Source: Psychroflexus torquis ATCC 700755 (GTDB taxonomy: Bacteria; Bacteroidota; Bacteroidia; Flavobacteriales; Flavobacteriaceae). From it: DNA of 64,000 bases. Below, piece after piece: positions 27,301 through 38,146 of this stretch. The stretch's first letter is position 1; each line of letters opens with the position of its first letter. Below the pieces are notes generated by a model that ran no database searches, was not told the DNA's origin, and saw nothing but the letters and a program-made list of their open reading frames with translations. A program made the translations under genes and the position numbers. Location of the stretch: the NCBI RefSeq assembly GCF_000153485.2, contig NC_018721.1, positions 868,001 to 932,000 on the forward strand. The letters run 5' to 3'.

Positions 27301-28576
27301 TTGAGTTCTACCAAAAACTTTTCAAATATGGGACTCTTCAGGCGAAACAAAAATAACAATAAACCAGTCATTCGACAAATTTTAGATTTAGTACCCCATT
27401 GGTTATTTAGAAGTTGCACCAATACCTACAAAACAGATAAAGGTGTTCATAAGTATAGAACTTACGACCAGTTTGTTGCTTTAACTTTCGGACAGCTTAA
27501 TAAGTGCCAGAGCCTCAATGATATATCAGCAGGAATTGGAGTTAGCGAGATTTTTATAAGCGACTTAGGTTTAAGCCAAAGCCCTGCTCGTTCTACAATG
27601 AGCGATGGCAATAAAAAGCGTGACTGGCAGGTGTTTGAGAGCTTGTATTATCGTTTATTAAGTCACTATAAATCGGTGCTAAAACAGCATCATAACACTC
27701 ATATTATAGAAGAGATTAAGGGCAAGGTAGTTAAACTAATAGATAGCTCAACGATTTCCTTGTGTCTGGCTATGTTTGATTGGGCAGTCCCGATCGCTAT
27801 CGGGACGGACAGCTAAAGGAGGTATTAAATTACACACTAGCTGGGATTATAATTTAATGATACCTGATGTAGTAAATATAACAGAAGCAAAGGTTCATGA
27901 CAGATATGGATTAAAGCAACTCATTTTCCCTAAAGACACTATTATAGTTGAAGACAGAGCTTATTTCGATTTTGAATTAATGCTCAATAGAATAAAAGCA
28001 GAAAATGTTTTTGTTACTAGAATTAAGTCCAACACTTTGTATGAAACGATAGAGGAGCTGGAGCTTGCTGATGATGTTGACCAACATATTCTTAAAGATG
28101 AAATAATACAACTTACATCAGGTAGGGCGATAGAAACGGGTATTTCAAAGCATAAACTAAGATTGGTACATGTTTATAAAGAAGATGAAAACAAAGTAAT
28201 TGCCATTATTACCAACCAACTTGATTGGGAATACAATACCATTGCAGCATTATATAAGAAACGTTGGGATATTGAATTATTTTTTAAAGCTTTAAAGCAA
28301 AACCTACAAGTAAAAACCTTCTGGGGAACCAGTGAGAATGCAGTAAAATCACAAATATATGTAGCGCTGATAAACTATCTACTTTTAGAGCTTATAAAAC
28401 GAACTATTTCCAAAAAAGCAGTTGCTTTTTCTAATTTGACAGAAAAAGTGAGATTTTGCTTGTATCACTATCTATCACTAGACTATGTGTGCAATGAAGT
28501 CAAAGAAGGTGTTCGTAAAGTGACAATTTCACCACAAAAAGTATTGGTATTAGAGAGGGACTTATTTTCTGGGTAA
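27301..28576 (+). pseudogene. IS4-family transposase, frameshifted by a palindromic insertion
   Basis: Two overlapping frames make up one transposase. The first holds the N-terminal domain (residues RQILDLVPHWLF, YRTYDQFVALTFGQL) and the first catalytic Asp (KLIDSSTISLCL). The second carries AKGGIKLHTSWD, then IVEDRAYFDF (second Asp) and YKKRWDIELFFKALK, the IS4 Y-(2)-R-(3)-E-(6)-K signature with the catalytic Glu. The frame is lost at 27787-27806, where a 20-bp palindrome GTCCCGAT-CGCT-ATCGGGAC interrupts the codons between FDWA and the RTAKGG region. The transposase is probably inactive unless a shift restores it, though the clean inverted repeats and target duplication show the element once moved intact. 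Confidence 0.88.
27787..27806. repeat. 20-bp palindrome inserted in the IS4 transposase
   Basis: GTCCCGATCGCTATCGGGAC, with 8-bp arms around CGCT. Short CCCGAT..ATCGGG palindromes are common dispersed repeats in flavobacterial genomes; this one breaks a coding frame. Confidence 0.8.
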
Positions 28577-29800
28577 AGTGAGCTTTTTAATGTAAACATT
28601 GGGGTAGAGACATGTTTTTTACTTCTTTCTAAAAACTTTCGGATGCTAGTGATGTTTTAATTGTTATTTAACGCAAAAGTTTGATTTATGACTTGAATCC
28701 AGCTACCAATCAAAAGCCTTTATCATGAAAAAACTATTACTTATAACGTCATTTCTTTTTACACTTACATTTTACGCCCAAAACAACTCAGACTTTTATC
28801 TCGCCCCCAATGGAGTAACCTGCCTATGTCCAGAGGCTGATTTTGGAGACACAGGAACCTTAACCATTGACGGTGAAACCAAAATATTCACAAAACGGTC
28901 TCGTGACCAACTTTACGCATTGATTAATAATGATGTACAAGATCCACAAATTGCCCTCACCTGTACAAGTGGTATAACTAACATGAGTGATTTATTTAAT
29001 GGGTTTAATGGAAATAGCTCATCTTTTAACCAAAATTTGGAGCATTGGGATGTAAGTAATGTTACTAATATGAGAAGTATGTTTTCTTTTTGCATCATCT
29101 TTTAATCAACCCCTTAATTCATGGGATGTCAGTAATGTCACAACTATGTTTTATACTTTCAGTCGAGCATCCAATTTTGACCAACCTCTGGATAATTGGG
29201 ATGTAAGTAATGTGACGAATATGTATGCCATGTTTGGTTTCGCATCTACATTTAACCAACCCCTTAATAATTGGGATGTAAGTAATGTTACAGATATGGG
29301 AAGCATGTTTAATGGTTCAACTTCATTCAATCAACCCCTTAATAATTGGGATGTAAGTAATGTTACGGATATGGGAAGCATGTTTAATGGTTCAACTTCA
29401 TTCAATCAACCCCTTAATAATTGGGATGTAAGTAATGTATTTAGTATGTATACTATGTTTGCTAATGCAACTTCTTTTGATAGAGATTTAAGTGACTGGA
29501 GTTTTTATCAAGAGGTTTATTTAGATCAGTTTTTGGATAATACTCATATGAGTAGTGATAACTACGATACTCTTTTACAAAGCTTCGATAATCAAAACCT
29601 AGTAGGCTTATTCCTAAGTGCAGAAAATGTGGCTTATTGTAATGAACAAACCCGTAATAATTTAATCAATAGCAAGAATTGGACTATTGTAGGTGATTTC
29701 CCTGGGCAGTGTGGAGCTACTCTAAATCCGTCTACAATTCCGTTTGTGACCACTTGGACTGTTCAGGACGATTTAAGCGCAGCTATTTATACCTCCAATG

Positions 29801-31065
29801 CAGGGCGAACGCATTAAAAAAAGTTTAAGTTAATTGGGTAAAAATGAGTGTTAATCACTTAAAATTCATCATATTATTTGTTGTTTTTTAGTTTAAAATA
29901 TTGTATATTATATTGATAACCAATACTTTATACATTTTGAAAACTACCCAAAAGCTAAAGACCATATTTGGTCAAATACCCGACTTTAGACGTTCTCACA
30001 AGCAACTTTACGATTTAGAAAGCATCCTTCTCATCGGGATTATTTCAGTGATTTGTGGAGCAGATTCATGGAATGAAATGGAAAACTACGCCAACTCAAA
30101 AGAAGAATTTCTTCGTAGCTTCCTTGATTTGCCTAATGGTATCCCCTCGCACGACACATTTAATCGCGTTTTTTCTAATATTGACAGTAATCAATTTGAA
30201 AAATGCTTTATACAATGGGTTAGTGCTCTTGCACAACTACAGCCCAGAGAAATCATTGCTATAGATGGTAAAACAATTAGAGGTGCTAAAGCTGGCGGTA
30301 AAAAATCCCCAGTACACATGGTTAGTGCTTGGGCAAATGACAATAATTTGGTTTTAGGACAAGTGAAAGTTTCCCACAAGTCAAATGAGATCACTGCCAT
30401 TCCAAAATTATTAAAAGTCTTATCCATAGAAAATACTATTGTAACTATTGATGCTATGGGATGTCAAACTAAAATAGCTAAGGCCATCGTTAAAAAAAAT
30501 GCAGACTATATCTTGGCTGTAAAAGAGAATCAACCTCAGTTACTAGAGCATATTGAAGATGAATTTAGATTTGGAAAAACTATGGAATCAAACCTTAGCC
30601 AAGAATTAGACCATGGCAGAATAGAAACCAGGACGTGCAGTGTAATAAGCAACTTTAAGTTTATTTTAAAAAACAATAACTGGGAAAACCTAACAAGTGT
30701 TATAAAAATAGAAAGCAAACGTGAGTTTAAAAACTCACAAAAGCCTGCACAACACGCAATACGATATTATATTTCAAGTATAAAGGCTAGCTCCCAAGAT
30801 TTTCAAAAAGCCATTCGTTCTCATTGGTCTATAGAAAATAAGTTACACTGGACTTTAGATGTTGCTTTTTCAGAAGATGCTTCTAGAAAAAGAACAGGTA
30901 ACTCCACTCAAAATTTCTCCATACTCAATAAAATTGCACTAAATTTATTGAAAAATGAAAAATCATTAAAAACAGGGGTGAAGAGCAGAAGACTTCAAGC
31001 GGGATGGGACAATCACTATCTGATAAAAGTGCTGAATCTAATGAAAGTTTAATGCGTTTGCCCTG
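29801..31065 (+). mobile_element. ISAs1-family insertion sequence with 10-bp target duplication
   Basis: 1265 bp. Ends CAGGGCGAACGCATTAAA and TTTAATGCGTTTGCCCTG; duplication ACCTCCAATG at 29791-29800 and 31066-31075. It lies within the BspA-like gene 1 just before its PKD-like domain. Confidence 0.95.
29901..31052 (+). CDS. ISAs1-family transposase
   Basis: 383 residues from the upstream TTG, or about 371 from a second TTG at 29937 (KTTQKLKTIFGQIPDFRR), which fits the family N-terminus better. The DDE-type domain shows AIDGKTIRGAK (first Asp), VTIDAMGCQTKIAKAI (second Asp) and RSHWSIENKLHWTLDVAF (Glu). The N-terminal domain has LYDLESILLIGIISVICGAD. The frame is complete and undamaged, so this copy may be active. 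It catalyses excision and insertion of its own element. Confidence 0.93.
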   Translation: MYIILITNTLYILKTTQKLKTIFGQIPDFRRSHKQLYDLESILLIGIISVICGADSWNEMENYANSKEEFLRSFLDLPNGIPSHDTFNRVFSNIDSNQFEKCFIQWVSALAQLQPREIIAIDGKTIRGAKAGGKKSPVHMVSAWANDNNLVLGQVKVSHKSNEITAIPKLLKVLSIENTIVTIDAMGCQTKIAKAIVKKNADYILAVKENQPQLLEHIEDEFRFGKTMESNLSQELDHGRIETRTCSVISNFKFILKNNNWENLTSVIKIESKREFKNSQKPAQHAIRYYISSIKASSQDFQKAIRSHWSIENKLHWTLDVAFSEDASRKRTGNSTQNFSILNKIALNLLKNEKSLKTGVKSRRLQAGWDNHYLIKVLNLMKV

Positions 31066-33019
31066 ACCTCCAATGCCTTTGATTATGATTTTACAGTAGA
31101 TTGGGGAGATGGGGAGATAGATCAAAACGTGACAGCAGATATAACTCATGATTATGCTACTCCAGGCACCTATACCGTAAATATTATCGGCGTGTTTCCT
31201 TATTTTAAATCCTGTGAAATTGCTACGGGTTTTTCAGACTGCGATAACGCACCAAAACTTAGTAGTATAGAGTCTTGGGGAGATCAAGAATGGCGTGCCA
31301 TGATAGGAAGTTTCAGAAGTGCAAATAATATGATAATTAACACGCTTCAAGCGCCAAATTTAACTTTCACAACAAGTTTAAAAGAAACTTTTAGAGACGC
31401 ATCAAGTTTTAACCAACCTCTTGATAATTGGGATGTAAGTAAGGTTACAGATATGGGAGGTATGTTTATTAGTGCAACTTCACTTAATCAGCCTCTAAAT
31501 AATTGGGATGTAAGTGGGGTAACTACTATGTATGCTATGTTTAATCAAGCAACTTCATTTAACCAACCACTTGAGTCTTGGGATGTAAGTCAAGTTACAA
31601 ACATGTTTACCATGTTTAATGGTGCAAGTTCATTTGACCAACCCATCAATGATTGGGATGTAAGTAATGTGAATAATATGGCATCTATGTTTAATGAAGC
31701 AACTTCATTTAACCAACCCCTAAATAGTTGGGATGTGAGTCAAGTGATTGATATGAATGCCATGTTTTATAGTGCAACATCTTTTGACCAACCCCTTGAT
31801 TCTTGGGATGTAAGCCAAGTCACTGATATGGTATATATGTTTAGGGATGCTACTTCTTTTAACCAACCCTTGAATTCTTGGGATGTGAGTAATGTTACTA
31901 ATATGGGAGGCATGTTTGAGGATGCCTCTTCATTCGACCAACCTCTGGATAATTGGAATGTAAGTAATGTATCTAATATGAGATTTATGTTTGAGAGTGC
32001 ATCGTCATTTAACCAACCCCTTAATAATTGGGATGTAAGTAATGTAACTGATATGAACTTGATGTTTAATCGAGCAAGCACATTTGACCAACCTCTTGAT
32101 AATTGGGATGTAAGTAAGGTTACAGATATGGGAGGTATGTTTATTAGTGCAACTTCACTTAATCAGCCTCTAAATAATTGGGATGTAAGTGGGGTAACTA
32201 TTATGTATGCTATGTTTAATCAAGCAACTTCATTTAACCAACCCATCAATGATTGGGATGTAAGTAATGTGAATAATATGGCATCTATGTTTAATGAAGC
32301 AACTTCATTTAACCAACCCCTAAATAGTTGGGATGTGAGTCAAGTGATTGATATGAATGCCATGTTTTATAGTGCAACATCTTTTGACCAACCCCTTGAT
32401 TCTTGGGATGTAAGTAATGTTTCTAATATGGAGTTTATGTTTTCTGAAGCTATTTCTTTTGATCAACCCCTCAATAATTGGGATGTAAGTAATGTTTCTG
32501 ATATGAGAGGCATGTTTGAGAGTGCAGAGTCATTTAACCAACCCCTTGATAATTGGGATGTAAGCCGAGTTACTGATATGAGATTTATGTTTAATGACGC
32601 TTCATCTTTTAACCAGGATATTTCAATGTGGTGTATAGAGCAAATCCAAGTTGAACCTCAAGGATTTGCTGATAACTCTGCTTTGCAAAACGACTTTTTC
32701 CCAAATTGGGGGGCTGCATGTAACTTATCCACAACAAACCCAGACGCTATTGGATTTAATATTCTAATATATCCCAACCCCTCAAATTCGAAGGTGTTTA
32801 TCGAAAATGATGGGTAAATCATACTTTCTAAAATTAAATTGATTGATATGCTGGGTCGAGACATTAAGACCTTCTCAGCTAGTCAAATAACTCATGGTCT
32901 TGATGTTTCAGGTGTGGATGTCGGTAATTATTTTGTTCAGTTTACAACAGTGGATGACCGACAATTTGTAAAGCGATTAATTGTGAAGTAATAATTTATT
33001 GTAAAATATTTTAATTAGT

Positions 33020-33051
33020 AAAGCCTCTACATAAATTGTAGAGGCTTTTTG
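33020..33051 (+). terminator. Terminator of BspA-like gene 1
   Basis: AAAGCCTCTACA and TGTAGAGGCTTT with loop TAAAT, then T run. The same terminator follows gene 2 at 41181-41212. Confidence 0.88.
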
Positions 33052-33505
33052 TTGGGTAAAATAATCTCAAACCCCTTAAAACTGAATATTAAAAACTGTT
33101 AAGGGAATACTTATAATCGGGGCTATAAACTCTTAATAAGAATAAAAAAATTGAATACATAAGACTAAAAGTCACCTTATAATTATACTTTTAAATCATT
33201 ATACCAATCAAAATCCTTTATTATGAAAAAACTATTACTTCTTACCTCATCTCTTTTTACACTTACATTTTACGCCCAAAACAACCCAGACTTTTATTTA
33301 GCCTCCAATGGAGTGACTTGCATGTGTCCAGGGGCCGATTTTGAAGACACAGGAACCTTAACCATTGACGGTGAAGACAAAATATTCACAAAACGGTCTC
33401 GTGACCAACTTGATATATTGATTGATAATGATGTACAAGATCCACAAATTGCCCTCACCTGTACAAGTGGGATAACTAACATGCTAAAGCTTTTTTTTAT
33501 TAAAA

Positions 33506-35079
33506 ACTCAAGTTTCGCACCCATTATTCACAGGGTTTAATTGGAAAAAAATAGCATGAAAACCAAGGGAAACCCCTGGTTTTACTGTATCTTTAAGTAA
33601 CTAAACACAAAGTACAAAACATGCTACAACACGAATATATTGCAAAAGTTCAAGAAATAAAAGGGAAGTTTAATAAGGTTTGGTTTAATTCAGACTATTT
33701 ACGGGCACATCTGAATATTTTAGGCTTCAATAGAATAAAAAAACAATTCAGTTGGTGCAAAAAGGCGGGTTTTTCATTTGAGGATTTGATCGCTACGCTC
33801 TTGATTTTGCCCCTTATTGGAATTAATTCTATTTATGGACTTACAACTGACAAAGATCCAGAACTTAATAAATGTGGAAAAGATTCATACTATCGAATCT
33901 TGGCAAATCAAAAAATTAATTGGAGAGCTTTTTTGGCCCAGTTTGTAAAGCAATATCTATTGAAAGATGAACTCTTCACCCCCTCAGCAGACCCTACAAG
34001 ATGCTTGATCTTTGATGATACTGATCTTTCAAAAACAGGAAAGACTATTGAAGGAGTCTCAAAGATCTACAACCATGTGTCAAAGACCTACTATTTAGGT
34101 TTCAAGCTACTTGTGGCTGGGTATTGGAATGGAAGTGTTTTTATCCCCATTGATTTTAGTCTGCACCGTGAGAGCAAAACATCAAGATTAAAATATGGTC
34201 TAACCGCAAAGCAGCGTAAGGCCCAAAAGAAGACACCAAGATGTAGTAAAACAGTTGCGGCAAAGAGGTATAGGGAACTCAATAAAAAGAAAACAGACCT
34301 AGTAGTGCAAATGTTTTCCAGGGTTGTAAAGCGTAAAATTCCTGTAGACTATATTTTAATAGATACCTGGTTTACAAGTGTGGGATTACTTAAAAAGTTA
34401 CGAAGTATTTGCAGTTCGACCCATATTATTGGAATGTATAAATACAATAGTAAAATTGAAGTCAGATCAAAGGTCAAAACTTTAGCACAACTTAAAAAAC
34501 AGAAAGCAAAGCCCAAGCGCTGTCGTAAATTCAATTACTACTACCATCATTACATAGCTGAAATTGATGGGCTCAAGGTTGCTCTCTTTATCTCAAAACG
34601 TGGGAAGAACGGCAAATGGCACACCTTAATAACCACCGATACATCACTCAAATTTGTAAAAGCAATTGAAGTATATAGTATTCGATGGTCAATTGAAGTC
34701 TTTTTTAAAGAAGCCAAGCAGCTCTTTGGCCTTGGAAAGTGTCAGTCTACCAATTTTGATGTCCAGATTGCACAAATAACAATTGCAATGACCCAATATC
34801 TGCTTACAAGTATTAGGTACAGAATGGAGGCTTATGAAACCATAGGCGGATTATTTAAAGATTTAAAACAGGATTATATTGAAAATAAGCTGAATATCAG
34901 AATATTGGCAGTTGTCAACTTAATTTTAACCAATTTGGAAAAACTAGTAGAATCAATTGATATTGAACTTATTACATCCAAAATAATAGAGGATATTGAG
35001 AGTTATGGGTTTCTAACAAATACCCATAGCTTTAATCATCAAGGTGTTAAGTGAAATTGATTAGGTGCGAAACTTGAGT
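33506..35079 (+). mobile_element. IS4-superfamily insertion sequence with TAAAA duplication
   Basis: 1574 bp. Ends ACTCAAGTTTCGCACC and GGTGCGAAACTTGAGT; direct repeat TAAAA at 33501-33505 and 35080-35084. Removing it rejoins KLFFIKN with NFNQNISFWDV in frame within the BspA-like gene 2. Confidence 0.92.
33621..35054 (+). CDS. Transposase with IS4-type signature
   Basis: 477 residues, intact. The DDE residues are seen in LIFDDTDLSKTGKTIEG, DYILIDTWFTSVG and YSIRWSIEVFFKEAK, the last being the Y-(2)-R-(3)-E-(6)-K signature. The N-terminal region (WFNSDYLRAHLNILGFNRIKKQF) is unlike that of the IS4 copy at 27301, so this is a different IS group; the exact family would need a database comparison. 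A basic stretch around residues 190-220 (LTAKQRKAQKK) may contact DNA. It moves the enclosing element. Confidence 0.9.
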   Translation: MLQHEYIAKVQEIKGKFNKVWFNSDYLRAHLNILGFNRIKKQFSWCKKAGFSFEDLIATLLILPLIGINSIYGLTTDKDPELNKCGKDSYYRILANQKINWRAFLAQFVKQYLLKDELFTPSADPTRCLIFDDTDLSKTGKTIEGVSKIYNHVSKTYYLGFKLLVAGYWNGSVFIPIDFSLHRESKTSRLKYGLTAKQRKAQKKTPRCSKTVAAKRYRELNKKKTDLVVQMFSRVVKRKIPVDYILIDTWFTSVGLLKKLRSICSSTHIIGMYKYNSKIEVRSKVKTLAQLKKQKAKPKRCRKFNYYYHHYIAEIDGLKVALFISKRGKNGKWHTLITTDTSLKFVKAIEVYSIRWSIEVFFKEAKQLFGLGKCQSTNFDVQIAQITIAMTQYLLTSIRYRMEAYETIGGLFKDLKQDYIENKLNIRILAVVNLILTNLEKLVESIDIELITSKIIEDIESYGFLTNTHSFNHQGVK

Positions 35080-36398
35080 TAAAAATAATTTCAATCAAAA
35101 TATATCATTTTGGGATGTCTCGAATGTAACTAATATGGAGAATATGTTTGCAGGGGTAACTTCATTTAACCAACCTTTAAATAGCTGGGATGTGAGTCAA
35201 GTTATAAATATGCTACAGATGTTTGCAGTAGCAATCAAATTTAACCAACCCCTAGATAATTGGGATGTAAGTAATGTGACAGATATGAGAAGGATGTTTC
35301 AGAATACGTCCTCTTTTAATCAATCTCTTGATAGTTGGGATGTAAGTCAAGTGACTGATATGGAAGCTATGTTTTATCAAGCAACTTCATTCAACAAACC
35401 GCTTGATAATTGGAATGTATCGAATGTTAATAATATGAGAAATATGTTTTATGAAACAACTTCTTTTAACCAACCCCTTGGGTCTTGGGATGTATCGAAT
35501 GTTAATAGTATGGAAAATATGTTTCAAGGTGCAGAGTCATTTAACCAACCCCTCGATAATTGGGAAGTAAGCCAAGTAATTGTTATGAAAGGTATGTTTT
35601 TTAGCGCAACTTCATTTAACCAACCCCTTAATAATTGGGAGGTGAATGAAGTATTTAGAATGAATTTTATGTTTCATGGTGCAACATCTTTTAACCAACC
35701 ACTCGATAATTGGGATGTAAGTAATGTTACAGATATGGGTTATATGTTTTATGAAACAACTTCTTTTAACCAACCCCTTGATAATTGGAATGTAAGTAAT
35801 GTTACAACTATGAGAGCTATGTTTAATAGTGCATCTTCATTTAACCAACCCCTCAATTCTTGGGATGTAAGTAATGTTACGAATATGGGAAGCATGTTTA
35901 ATGGTTCAACTTCATTCAATCAACCCCTTAATAATTGGAACGTAAGTAATGTTACGGATATGGGGAGAATTTTTAATGGATCAACTTCATTCAATCAATC
36001 CCTTAATAATTGGGAGGTAAGTAATGTGACTAATATGGGAAGCATGTTTAATGGTTCAATTTCTTTTGACAGGGATTTAAGTGACTGGAGTTTTAATCAA
36101 GCTGTTTCTTTAGGTAGGTTTTTAAGTGATTCAGGTATGAGTAGTGACAACTACGATACTCTTTTACAAAGCTTTGATAATCAAAACCTAGTAGGTTTAT
36201 ACCTAAGTGCAGTTAATATTGCTTATTGCGATGAACAAACACGTTCTAATTTAATCGATAATAAGGGATGGACCATAATTGGTGACATTCTTGGACAGTG
36301 TGGTGATGTGTTTAATCCGTCTACAACACCATTTGTAACGACTTGGACTGTTCAGGACGATTTAAGCGTAGCTATTTATACATTCAATGCCTTTAATT

Positions 36399-38146
36399 AG
36401 GGCTTGCTGATTTACTCAAGCTTATTTTAGTTCAAGAGGTATGTAATTTTGAATAAAAAAGGGTTTAGTGACATCAGTATTATAGAAACACCCTTTTATT
36501 TTGGGATTTAGCTTAGCGTATATCCAATTTTCAAATAAGGCACAAAAAATAGCATATTTATCTGCTATTTTTGATAAGTTTATTAAGTTCATTATGAAGA
36601 AAATGGCACTAATCCAGCTTTCTGATGTGTCTTTCCTTTTAGCTTTTATTTTGCTAAGTCCGTATGCGTTTTTTGCTTGTCCAAACTTTCCTTCTATTAG
36701 GTTTCTTTGGTTTCGCTCTTTTTTGAGTTTTCGCTTTTGATAGGCAGAAAGTTCTTGTTTTGGCGGTCTCCCTAATGGTTTTCCTACAATTCTAATCCCT
36801 TTTTCTTTGAGCCATTTTCTGTTCTCTCTGTTAAGGTATATTTGGTCTGCCAGTAGTAATTCTGGGTAGTGACCAAAGGTGATTCTGTAGGATTCTACTT
36901 GTAATACTAAATCTTTAGATTCATTAAATTGATCCCAACTTATATGTTCTACTCTACTCATTCCATCTATCTCACTAGCACTAATCTTTGCTCCAAATTC
37001 TGTCGATACTTTATCCTTTCCTCTTGGGATAGGGCGAACGTAAGGTTGATAAATATTGACTATTCTATTTTTTACACTATTAACTTTTTCGTGATACATA
37101 TAGTTTTGTTGTTCATAGATGAGTTGAAGCACCCAGTAAATCTTTTGGTCCCGTTTTGGTAAAGGGAATTTACAGGGATAAGCAGTTCTAAGATCTGTAA
37201 CATGCCAAGGCAAGTGTTCCTCCTTTTTTGATCTTCTATTTGGTCTAACAGTTTTTCATATAAGATAGGTTACGCCTGGTATATCCTAGTTGTTTTCGAA
37301 TGAACTTGTTTATTTGTTTGGTTGTCTTTCTGCGTTTTTTAGAAAATACAAGATATTCTGTTCTTGCTACTCGACGGTAATCTCGAGGTTTATTAACTCC
37401 TTGGGTTTGCTCGTAAAGCAAATCTATAATTCGCTCACTTTCTTTGCGTGCTGTATTAAGCAGACCAGCATCGGTAGGGAACACTATTCTTTGATCAGCC
37501 ACACTAGCATCAATCTTTAGTTTGCCTTTGTGTTTACTATCAGAGACACATTGATTAGGGGCCTCTTCCTCGGTGTTCTTTTGAATATTCCTTGCCCTTT
37601 TTGGCTTCAAGCTATCTGCTTTTTCAATGATTAGAGTATTCCAAGAGTCAAAATTTACTGCCCCCATTCGTTTACGAATAGCTACAAGTACAGTGGGGTG
37701 AAAAGGGGGTTTGGTTTGAAAACACTTTAATCCACAGAAATATTGCAAGTAGATGTTTTCGCTAATCATCGCAACGGTCTCTCTATCGTTTAGCCCTATC
37801 TTATGCTTTACAATAATTGCACCTATAACCACGCGGACATCAATACTCTCTCTACCATTACGTGCATTGAGTTTATTGGAATATACCTTTGCCAAAGCAT
37901 CCCAAGGGATGAGTTGTGATAATTTTACCCAGCGATTATCAGATAACAATTCTTGTTCGAAGGGATGTGAAAAATCGGATAAACTTAACTGATTAGAAGG
38001 CGTATATTTTATCATAACTGCATAGGTTTATGAGTAAAAGATACGAAAAACCATGCAATTACGCAAGAAAAAAACGTGTATTTTTATGCGTAAAACACTG
38101 ATGCTTAATTTAATAGATGATAATTATAAGAAAATCAGCAAGCCCT
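36399..38146 (-). mobile_element. IS5/IS1182-like insertion sequence with AATT duplication
   Basis: 1748 bp. Ends AGGGCTTGCTGATTT and AAATCAGCAAGCCCT; duplication AATT at 36395-36398 and 38147-38150. Inserted in BspA-like gene 2 directly before its PKD-like domain, six bases from the position homologous to the ISAs1 insertion in gene 1. Confidence 0.93.
36422..38015 (-). pseudogene. IS5/IS1182-like transposase with a single frameshift
   Basis: The first part (38015 down to 37245, 256 residues) has the DUF772-like N-terminal domain (RVVIGAIIVKHKIGLNDRETV) and the first catalytic Asp (KIDASVADQRIVFPTD). The second part (to 36422) carries the second Asp (LLLADQIYLNRENRKWL) and the Glu (RNLIEGKFGQAKNAYGL). 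The frames join if one A is added in the run of five A at ATGAAAAACTG near 37251, giving SYMKKLLDQIEDQKRR. It could be an inactivating homopolymer deletion or a frameshifting site; a deletion is simpler. All three catalytic residues are retained. Confidence 0.85.

Larger units (their letters stand above)
27250..28651 (+). mobile_element. IS4-family insertion sequence with 9-bp target duplication
   Basis: 1402 bp, ends CACTAGCATCCGAAAGT and ACTTTCGGATGCTAGTG (perfect 17-bp inverted repeats). The duplication is ATGTTTTAA at 27241-27249 and 28652-28660. It sits in the 5' region of the BspA-like gene that starts at 28725, cutting its upstream sequence. Confidence 0.95.
28725..32991 (+). pseudogene. 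BspA-like DUF285-repeat T9SS surface protein 1, multiply disrupted
   Basis: It starts MKKLLLITSFLFTLTFYAQ (signal peptide). A small cap domain (FYLAPNGVTCLCPEADFGDTG) follows, then 25-residue DUF285/BspA-type repeats of the form FNQPLNNWDVSNVTDMxxMF. A closing segment, a PKD-like domain (FTVDWGDGEIDQNVTADITHDYATPG), another long repeat block, and a type A T9SS sorting domain (ILIYPNPSNSKVFIEN) complete it. Three lesions are visible: an extra T in TTCTTTTTGC near 29092, an ISAs1-type element at 29801-31065, and a stop TAA at 32815 where the paralogue has CAA. Undoing all three gives a single frame of 996 residues. Such proteins are surface adhesin-like; no binding partner can be read from sequence. 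A near-identical block occurs twice inside (about 31430-31800 and 32096-32390). Confidence 0.9.

Noticed and set aside
29146..36400. Tandem WDVSNV repeats as a CRISPR array
   Set aside because: The 75-bp periodicity is coding: each unit is a 25-residue DUF285 repeat in frame, without spacers.
36422..37213. Separate transposase gene
   Set aside because: It is the second half of one transposase split by a single-base frameshift; the first ATG is inside the conserved domain.
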